From Crossiella cryophila (GTDB taxonomy: Bacteria; Actinomycetota; Actinomycetes; Mycobacteriales; Pseudonocardiaceae): a DNA stretch of 64,000 nucleotides. The notes below the pieces were generated by a model. That model did no database searches and was not told the DNA's origin. It was given only the letters and a program-made list of their open reading frames with translations. Position numbers and translations under genes: made by a program. This document shows, piece after piece, positions 58,258-64,000 of the stretch. The first letter of the stretch is position 1, and each line of letters starts with the position of its first letter. The stretch is from assembly GCF_014204915.1 (NCBI RefSeq), contig NZ_JACHMH010000001.1, forward strand, positions 7,589,501 to 7,653,500. The letters run 5' to 3'.

Positions 58258-60517
58258 GTCGACCGCACAGGAGACCAGGCTGGCCGGCCAGGTCCGGCGG
58301 CTGCGTGCGCGGCTGGCCGGGCCGGGTGGCGACGGCGTGGAGACCAGGGCCGCGCTGGCGCTGGCGTTGCTGCGGCTGGGCGGGCATCAGGCGCGCACCG
58401 GGCAGCGGGTGGCCGCGCTGACCGCGGCCAGGGAGGCCGCCGCGCTGACCCTGGACCTTGCCGAGTCCACTGTGGACGATCCGGCGCGGACCCGGGAGTG
58501 GTTGTCGCTGCTGAGTCATTCGCTGCAGATCGAGTATGAGGTGACCCGCGACCTGCACGTGCTGGACCGGGCGATCAGCACGCTGAACCAGGTGCTCGGC
58601 CTGCTCGAACCGGACGATCGCGATCTCAGCGGGCATCTGTCCAACCTGGGCAACGCGTTGCGGCAGCGGCATGAGCACACCTTCGACGAGCGGGACCTGC
58701 AGCACGCGGTGCGCAGGCAGCGGCAGGCGTTGCGCTGCGCGCCCGACGACGACCGGGACCGCTCGGCGCTGCTGGCCAACCTGGGTGCCTCGCTGCGGCT
58801 GCACTACGAGCGCACCGGCGACCTGGACTCCCTGGACGAGGCGATCGCGGTGCTGCGTCAGGCCACCGCGGCCACCTCGCCGGAACACCCGGGCCGGCTG
58901 CGCAGGCTGTCCAACCTGGGCGCGGCCCTGCGCGCGCGGCACAGCAGGCTGGCCGATCCGGCGGACCTGACCGAGGCGGAGGCGATCCTGCGCCGGGCCG
59001 CCGACGGCATCCTGCCGGATTCCGACGACGCCCTGGCGGTGCTGTCCAACCTGGCGAATGTGTTGCAGGACGAGGCGGACGCGTTGCGGGACAGCGCGAA
59101 ACTGGCCGAGGCGGCCGAGGTGTTCCGCCAGGTCGCCGACCGGCGCCGCGTGCTGCTGGGCCCGGAACACCCGGACACCCTGGCCACCCGCAACAACCTG
59201 GCCAACATCCTGGCCCAGCAAGGCGAACTGGCCGCGGCCGAACAGACCTACACCGCACTGCTGGCCGATCTGCCCAGGGTGCTCGGCGCGGACCACCCGG
59301 ACACCCTGGCCAGTCGCAACAACCTGGCCAACGTGCTTGCCCAGCAAGGGAAACTGGCCGAGGCGGAAGCCGCGTACACCGCGCTGCTCACCGATCAGCT
59401 GCGGGTGCTGGGCGCCGATCACCCGGACACCCTGGACTGCCGCAACAACCTGGCCACCGCACTGACCCAGCAGGGCAAACTGGTGCTGGCGCAACAGACC
59501 TACCAGGAGGTGCTCGCCGCGCAGCTGCGGGTGCGCGGCGAGGACCACCCGGACACCCAGCGCACCAAGGCGTTGCTGTCCGGACTGGCCGACATGCTGT
59601 GCAGCCGGGTGAGCGTGGTGGTGCCCAGGGTGATGCTGGTGGTGCACACCAACTCCACCGCCGACAGCGCGGACCGGGCGCGGATCACGGTGCGGCGCAG
59701 GATGTACGAGGCACTGAAGAACGCGGTCACCCGCAGCCACATCCCCTGGGCGGACTGCGCCACCGAGAGCTACGGCGACGGCGTGCTGCTGCTGTTGTCC
59801 CCCCAGGTCTCCCGGGAACAACTGGTGGCCATGGTGCCGGACAACCTCTCCCGCGAACTCCGCGCGGTCAACGCGAACCTGTTGCCCATTGACCAGTTGC
59901 GGCTGCGGGTGGCCATGCACGCGGGCCCGGTCCGGGTCGACGACCGCGGCGTCACCAGCCCCGCCGTCCGCGAGACCTTCGGCATGGCCGACGCCCCCGC
60001 CCTGCACGAATCCCAGCGCCGCGACCGAGCCGACCTGGCCCTGATCATCTCCGACGCCCTGTACCAGAGCACGACGCGAACCCCCGGCGCCCTGTTCCGC
60101 CCGGCCAGGGTCCCGGTGCGCAACGCGGACCTGCTGGCCTGGATCCTGCACCGGCCGCGGGAACTCACCGTGGGGCAGCCGAATGCGGGGCTTCGACCGT
60201 CCACTGTGGATCCGTATGTGCTGGTGCTGGCCACCGACGCGTTGCTGGCGGTGCCGCTGTGCCGGTTCCCGTACAGCAGGCAGCGGTTGCTGGACTCGCT
60301 GGATCCGGCGATCAGTTCCTCGGTGCACCGGGATTCGCGGGCGCGGCAGGAGGTGCAGAACATCCTGCGGACCTGTTTGGCGCATGAGGACGGGTTGAGT
60401 CAGTTGCTGGCGGCGGTGCGGCGGTTGGAGCATACGACGTTGCCGGTGCGGCATTTGACCACGACGTTGGCGCGGTTGTTCGCGGATCGGGGGAAGCCGG
60501 GGCCTCGGGCGACCTAG
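58250..60517 (+). CDS. TPR protein with degenerate nucleotide-cyclase-like domain
   Basis: A 755-residue protein. Residues 1-300 are helical repeats (SNLGNALRQRHEHTFDERDLQ, LANLGASLRLHYERTGDLDSL). Residues 300-445 hold kinesin-light-chain-like TPRs of 42 residues with the recurring HPDTLxxRNNLAxxLxQQG. Residues about 460-610 look like a class III cyclase fold: VMLVVHTNSTADSADRARI, ESYGDGVLLLL (GDG 509-511), RLRVAMHAGPVRVDD. The first metal-binding Asp expected near VVH is absent, so catalysis is doubtful and the domain may only sense or bind nucleotides. It overlaps the nitrilase-fold gene by 8 bp. Confidence 0.78.
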   Translation: MSESTAQETRLAGQVRRLRARLAGPGGDGVETRAALALALLRLGGHQARTGQRVAALTAAREAAALTLDLAESTVDDPARTREWLSLLSHSLQIEYEVTRDLHVLDRAISTLNQVLGLLEPDDRDLSGHLSNLGNALRQRHEHTFDERDLQHAVRRQRQALRCAPDDDRDRSALLANLGASLRLHYERTGDLDSLDEAIAVLRQATAATSPEHPGRLRRLSNLGAALRARHSRLADPADLTEAEAILRRAADGILPDSDDALAVLSNLANVLQDEADALRDSAKLAEAAEVFRQVADRRRVLLGPEHPDTLATRNNLANILAQQGELAAAEQTYTALLADLPRVLGADHPDTLASRNNLANVLAQQGKLAEAEAAYTALLTDQLRVLGADHPDTLDCRNNLATALTQQGKLVLAQQTYQEVLAAQLRVRGEDHPDTQRTKALLSGLADMLCSRVSVVVPRVMLVVHTNSTADSADRARITVRRRMYEALKNAVTRSHIPWADCATESYGDGVLLLLSPQVSREQLVAMVPDNLSRELRAVNANLLPIDQLRLRVAMHAGPVRVDDRGVTSPAVRETFGMADAPALHESQRRDRADLALIISDALYQSTTRTPGALFRPARVPVRNADLLAWILHRPRELTVGQPNAGLRPSTVDPYVLVLATDALLAVPLCRFPYSRQRLLDSLDPAISSSVHRDSRARQEVQNILRTCLAHEDGLSQLLAAVRRLEHTTLPVRHLTTTLARLFADRGKPGPRAT

Positions 60518-60566
60518 GATCCACTTGGGGTGCGACCGCGTCCTCGAAAACCGCCAGGGAGGTGTC

Positions 60567-60866
60567 GTGACCGGTCATCCGGAGTCGGCGGTCACCGCGG
60601 TGCGGGCCGCGCTGACCGCGGTCGAGGCCGAACTGGACCGGTGGCGGTCGGGCCGGGGCACGGTGGGCAGCGAGTCCCAGCTCGACGGCTTCCAGCGAAT
60701 GTTGCGCCAGATGCTGACGCACCTGGAGGCGAACCGGCCGACCGGGAACCATTATCCCGGCATGGGCCGGGTCGTGACGGATTCCTGGCCGTTCAACACC
60801 GAACTGGGTGAGCTGGTGGTGACGGCCGAGCGGGCCTTCCGCGAAGCGGGGACGGGAACTCCCTAA
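60567..60866 (+). CDS. Small helical protein, last gene of the nitrilase/TPR operon
   Basis: A 99-residue protein starting at GTG 60567 with AGGGAGG 4 nt upstream. The sequence (AVTAVRAALTAVEAELDRWRSGRG..QLDGFQRMLRQMLTHLEANR) is helical and charged, with no family recognised. It follows the TPR gene by 49 bp, probably in the same transcript, and shares 4 bp with the convergent TetR gene. Confidence 0.65.
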   Translation: MTGHPESAVTAVRAALTAVEAELDRWRSGRGTVGSESQLDGFQRMLRQMLTHLEANRPTGNHYPGMGRVVTDSWPFNTELGELVVTAERAFREAGTGTP

Positions 60867-61486
60867 CTCGCGCGGGTCACGTTCATCCCCGCCAGGATCA
60901 CCGTCAGCCCGTACTCGAAACAGTCATCCGTGTCGGTGTCGAACAGGTTGTCGTCCTGATACGCCTGCGCCGTCAACGGAAACCGCGCCCCGTCCACTCC
61001 CTGCGGCACCCCATCCGGACTCGCCCCCAGGTGGAACTGTTCCTCGATGGTGAAGCCGACGGTGTAGTGCAGCAGGGCGGCGACGCCGCGGGCGGCCTGG
61101 CGGACCGGGAAGCCGGCGTCCTGCAGGGTGCGCAGGGCGAGTTCGGTGGCGCGGAAGACGGCGGGTTCGGTGATGTTGCTGCCGGCGAAGACCTTGGCGC
61201 CGTCCTGGTGGGCCAGCATGGCCTGGCGCAGTCTGCGGGCCCAGTCGCCGAGCCACTGTTGCCAGTCCACGCCCGCGCGCGGGGCCTCCAGGCCCTCGGC
61301 GGCGGTGGCGAAGATCGTGTTGGCCAGCACGTCCAGCAGTTGCTGCTTGTTCTTGACGTGCCAGTACAGCGCCGAGGTGTGCACGTTCAGCCTGGTGGCG
61401 ACCAGGCGCATGGTCAGGCCGTCCAGGCCGGACTCGTCCAGCAGTTCGAGCGCGGTGCGCGCGATGGACTCCAGATTGATCTTCAC
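60863..61486 (-). CDS. TetR-family regulator with TetR_C-type ligand domain
   Basis: A 207-residue repressor close to true TetR in form: HTH SIARTALELLDESGLDGLTMRLVATRLNVHTSALYWHVKNKQQLLDVLA, then a tetracycline-repressor-like C-terminal domain (LLHYTVGFTIEEQFHLG). GTG at 61486 with AAGGAG upstream is chosen. It is divergent from the deazaflavin-type oxidoreductase, with an inverted repeat between that is probably its operator. Confidence 0.9.
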   Translation of the reverse strand: MKINLESIARTALELLDESGLDGLTMRLVATRLNVHTSALYWHVKNKQQLLDVLANTIFATAAEGLEAPRAGVDWQQWLGDWARRLRQAMLAHQDGAKVFAGSNITEPAVFRATELALRTLQDAGFPVRQAARGVAALLHYTVGFTIEEQFHLGASPDGVPQGVDGARFPLTAQAYQDDNLFDTDTDDCFEYGLTVILAGMNVTRAS

Positions 61487-61521
61487 AGCTCTCCTTGACA
61501 CCCGGTCCACCGCAGCCTACA

Positions 61522-61538
61522 ACTGAATGGTGTTCAGT
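61522..61538. promoter_or_regulatory. TetR operator candidate
   Basis: ACTGAA-TGGTG-TTCAGT is a 6+5+6 inverted repeat in the 81-bp divergent gap; a further GTTCAG half-site at 61553-61558 lies close to the oxidoreductase ribosome-binding site. The position fits control of both genes by the TetR-family protein. Confidence 0.6.
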
Positions 61539-61567
61539 GATTACTAGACAGCGTTCAGGAGGGGTGG

Positions 61568-61984
61568 ATGAGCGAGTTCAACGAGCAGGTGATCGCGGAG
61601 TTCCGGGCCAGCAAGGGCGTGGTCGGCGGGTTCTTCGCCGGGGTGCACGTCCTGCTGCTGCACCACGTCGGGCGGCGCAGCGGGCAGGCCAGGATCAACC
61701 CGTTGCTCTACCTGGCCGACGGCGCGGACCTGGTGCTGATCGGCTCGGCCGGGGGCGCGGAGCGGGAACCGGCGTGGGTGGCCAACCTCGAGGCCGCCGG
61801 GCAGGCAGGCGTCGAGGTCGGCGAGCGCACGCTGCGGGTCCGGCCGACCGTGTTGCGGCCCGGCAGCGCCGAGCGGGACCGGCTCTACCCGCGGATGGTG
61901 GCGTACTGGCCGGACATCCTGAAGTACGAGCAGCTCACCGACCGGCCGTTCCCGCTGGTCCGGCTCACGCCGATCGGCGAGTGA
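61568..61984 (+). CDS. Deazaflavin (F420)-dependent nitroreductase-family protein
   Basis: A 138-residue split-barrel protein of the Ddn group. The N-terminal FNEQVIAEFRASKGVVGG, LLLHHVGRRSGQARINPLLYLADG and GGAEREPAWVANLEA match this family, which binds coenzyme F420 and reduces nitro compounds, quinones or similar. TetR control suggests induction by a toxic compound. Confidence 0.9.
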   Translation: MSEFNEQVIAEFRASKGVVGGFFAGVHVLLLHHVGRRSGQARINPLLYLADGADLVLIGSAGGAEREPAWVANLEAAGQAGVEVGERTLRVRPTVLRPGSAERDRLYPRMVAYWPDILKYEQLTDRPFPLVRLTPIGE

Positions 61985-61987
61985 GGC

Positions 61988-64000
61988 TCAGGCCGCGCCG
62001 GTGAGCACCGGGGTGGGCGCGTGCGGGCGGACCAGTTCGGCGTAGACCTGCTCGAAGGTGGCCAGGGTGGCCTCCAGGGCGTGCCGGGTGATCAGCTTCT
62101 CGCTGGCCTCGCCCATGGCGGCCCGCTGGTCAGGGTCGGCGGCCAGTTCGGCCAGGTGGCCGGTGAGCGCGTCCAGGTCGGCAGGCGGGTAGAGGTGGCC
62201 GTTGACGCCGGGGTGGACCAGGTGTGGCAGGGCCATCGCGTCCGCGGCGACCACCGGCAGGCCGGCGGCCATGGCCTCCATGGTGGCCAGGCTTTGCAGT
62301 TCGGCGGTGCCGGGCATGCAGAAGATGTCGTTGCGGCGGTAGGCCTGGACCAGGTCCTCATCCGAGACCACGCCGTGGAAGCGCACCCGGTCGGTGACGC
62401 CCAGTTCGGCGGCCAGGCTTTCCAGGCGGGTGCGGCAGAAGCCGTCGCCGACGAGTTCGGCGCGCAGGCCGGGGATCCGGGACACCGCGTGGATCAGCTC
62501 GTGCACGTTCTTCTCCGCGTCCAGGCGGCCGACGAACAGCACCGATGTGTCCACAGTGGACTTCGCGACGCGCGGTGCGGCGTAGTGCTCGATGTCGATC
62601 CCGCAGGAGATCGCCCTCGGCTTGCCGGGGAAGTGGTTGGCGGTCAACAGGTTCACCGCGCGCGGGGTGGGCGCGGTGACGATCCCGGCCTCGCGGTAGA
62701 CCCGGACCAGGTCGCGCCAGCCCAGCCGGGCCAGTGAGCGGCGCAGCGCGGCCGGGATCTTGAGGTAGCCGAACAGGTTCTCCGGCATGAAGTGGTTGGT
62801 GGCCACCGTGGGCACCTGCCGGGCGGTGGCCGCGCGCAGCACGGCGCGGCCGACCGGGAAGTGCGACTGCACGTGCACCACGTCCGGGTCCAGCCCGGCC
62901 AGCAGGTCCGCGGCCTTGCGGGTCTGCCAGGGCAGGCTGATCCGGAAGTCGGGGTGGAACGGGGTGCGCACCGAGGGCAGGTGGTGGATGGTGATGCCGC
63001 CGTCGGTCACCGTGCCCGGCTCGCCGGTGGGCGAGGGGCAGATGACGTGCACGTCGTGGCCGCGCCCGGCCAGGCCGTGCGCCAGCCGGCCGGCGAAGTT
63101 GGCCGCGCCGTTGACATCGGGCGGGAAGGTGTCCGCGCCCAGGACGATCCGCAGCCCGGACCCGGTGCGGCGTGCCGGCATCACTTGCTCCTCTGGTGCG
63201 GCGACTTCTCGTTGGTCTGGCACGGATCGGGCCAGCACCACCACGCCGCCCACGGCCAGCAGCGCGAGCGCGGCCTGTCCGACGGCGGTGGCGGGGGTGA
63301 GGTAGGCGGCCTCGCCGTAGAGCAGCAGGCCGGTGCTGACCGCGGTCAGCGGATCCAGCACGGTGATCGCGCCGACCACCACCGCGGTCGGTCCGGCGGC
63401 GTATGCCTGGTGCATCACCCAGCCGCCGACGGCCAGCAGCAGCCCGGCCTCCGCGGCGAACAGCAACCCGCCCCACTGCGGGTCGGCGGTGAAGAGCTGC
63501 CCGGTCGCGGACTTGGTGAGCACCGAGCCGAGTCCAAAAAGGACGGCGGCGGAGGCGGCGAGCACCGCGCAGCGGCCCTGGCCGCGCACCCGCAGGCCGA
63601 CCACGGCCACCAGCAGCGCGCCGAGTGCGGCCAGGTGCACCGCGCCGGGCACCACGACCGAGGTGACCACCGCGGGCGAGACGGCCAGTGCGACGAAGCC
63701 GAACACCCCGCCGCAGACCGCGAACACGGCCAGCCGCACCGGTGGCGCGATGGGCTGCCGCCGGGCGCGGGCGGTGAAGACCACGGTCAGCACCAGGCTC
63801 AGCACGCCGAGCGGCTGCACGATCACCATGGGCGCCAAGGCAAGCGCGAGCACGTGCAGGCCGCTGCCGAGGATGGCGAAGCCGGTGCCGGTGAGCCAGC
63901 CGCGCGAGCGGACCGTCCCGGCCAGGCCGCGCAGGGTGAGTTCGCCGCCGGCGTCGTGGCCGCGCACCGCGGAGTGCTGCAAGGACACCGCGGCGGCGAA
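61988..64000 (-). CDS. DMT-type membrane domain fused to a GT4 glycosyltransferase, N-terminus off the window
   Basis: The open frame runs to the last base of the window, and the first residues (FAAAVSLQHSAVRG) fit inside a first membrane helix, so the true start is outside. Residues up to about 265 form a nine- to ten-helix drug/metabolite-transporter-like domain. The remaining 397 residues are a GT-B glycosyltransferase family 4 domain (LGADTFPPDVNGAANFAGRLA; VLFVGRLDAEKNVHELI; and the EX7E-like TAELQSLATMEAMAAGLPVVAADA). The GT4 part resembles phosphatidylinositol mannosyltransferase or MgtA-like enzymes. At 63181 an in-frame ATG preceded by GAGGAG at 6 nt could start the GT4 domain alone. 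Confidence 0.85.
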   Translation of the reverse strand, partial: FAAAVSLQHSAVRGHDAGGELTLRGLAGTVRSRGWLTGTGFAILGSGLHVLALALAPMVIVQPLGVLSLVLTVVFTARARRQPIAPPVRLAVFAVCGGVFGFVALAVSPAVVTSVVVPGAVHLAALGALLVAVVGLRVRGQGRCAVLAASAAVLFGLGSVLTKSATGQLFTADPQWGGLLFAAEAGLLLAVGGWVMHQAYAAGPTAVVVGAITVLDPLTAVSTGLLLYGEAAYLTPATAVGQAALALLAVGGVVVLARSVPDQREVAAPEEQVMPARRTGSGLRIVLGADTFPPDVNGAANFAGRLAHGLAGRGHDVHVICPSPTGEPGTVTDGGITIHHLPSVRTPFHPDFRISLPWQTRKAADLLAGLDPDVVHVQSHFPVGRAVLRAATARQVPTVATNHFMPENLFGYLKIPAALRRSLARLGWRDLVRVYREAGIVTAPTPRAVNLLTANHFPGKPRAISCGIDIEHYAAPRVAKSTVDTSVLFVGRLDAEKNVHELIHAVSRIPGLRAELVGDGFCRTRLESLAAELGVTDRVRFHGVVSDEDLVQAYRRNDIFCMPGTAELQSLATMEAMAAGLPVVAADAMALPHLVHPGVNGHLYPPADLDALTGHLAELAADPDQRAAMGEASEKLITRHALEATLATFEQVYAELVRPHAPTPVLTGAA

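Noticed and set aside
62021-62737. A 238-residue plus-strand frame inside the glycosyltransferase region
   Set aside because: It is antisense to conserved GT4 motifs and has the usual Gly/Val/Gln-rich shadow composition.

Overview
This window is high-GC (about 70%) actinobacterial chromosome. Many GTG starts and a few TTG starts, frequent 4-nt ATGA/GTGA gene overlaps, a deazaflavin (F420)-type oxidoreductase, a DinB/DUF664 protein and a response regulator-kinase-lipoprotein cluster all fit an actinomycete. The mix of many regulators, secreted cellulases and multidomain NTPases suggests a Pseudonocardiales-like soil bacterium. That placement is inference from gene content only.

Layout. 0-3.2 kb: start of a branched-chain 2-oxoacid dehydrogenase operon with a divergent Lrp-type regulator, then a secreted subtilase ending in a strong terminator. 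3.3-7.3 kb: an aminoglycoside-phosphotransferase-like kinase, then a coupled pair of a tiny two-helix membrane protein and a STAND-like NTPase with TPRs. These two proteins carry the same IQQAGRDI motif at their C- and N-terminus respectively. 7.3-11.4 kb: a catabolic island of an MHS transporter, a class III CoA-transferase, a citryl-CoA-lyase-like enzyme and an IclR regulator with a perfect operator-like palindrome. 11.4-15.3 kb: a giant HTH-nSTAND-WD40 protein. 15.5-22.8 kb: a GH9-GH6 cellulase operon with a LacI/CebR-like regulator. A 2.5-kb group II intron splits the GH6 start codon exactly between A and TG.

22.9-30.5 kb: a translationally coupled operon for uptake and breakdown of a carbohydrate-like substrate (lipoprotein, two permeases, 2-hydroxyacid dehydrogenase, DUF2264 protein), controlled by a DeoR-LacI hybrid regulator containing an expanded 11-residue repeat. 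30.9-35.3 kb: a two-gene ABC exporter with a divergent TetR regulator. 35.2-42.4 kb: assorted metabolic and secreted genes. 42.4-45.1 kb: a NitT/TauT/THI5-type ABC operon facing an enolase-superfamily gene across a perfect 16-bp palindrome. 45.1-48.5 kb: two arrays of a diverged 44-bp tandem repeat (9 and 12 units) flanking a RibD/DHFR-like gene, an AraC-type regulator and a decayed transposase. 48.7-56.2 kb: lipoproteins, a two-component system, an acyltransferase, a 2H phosphoesterase-like protein and a secreted TAP-type peptidase. 56.3-60.9 kb: a tightly overlapping operon of a membrane protein, a nitrilase-fold protein, a TPR protein with a degenerate nucleotide-cyclase-like domain, and a small helical protein. 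60.9-64 kb: TetR regulator, deazaflavin-dependent oxidoreductase, and a DMT-permease/GT4 fusion running off the window.

The best candidates for undescribed biology are the motif-sharing membrane protein/STAND pair (4.2-6.7 kb), the nitrilase/TPR-cyclase operon (56.3-60.9 kb), the 44-bp repeat arrays, and the start-codon-splitting intron whose homing endonuclease appears to have lost its catalytic histidines.
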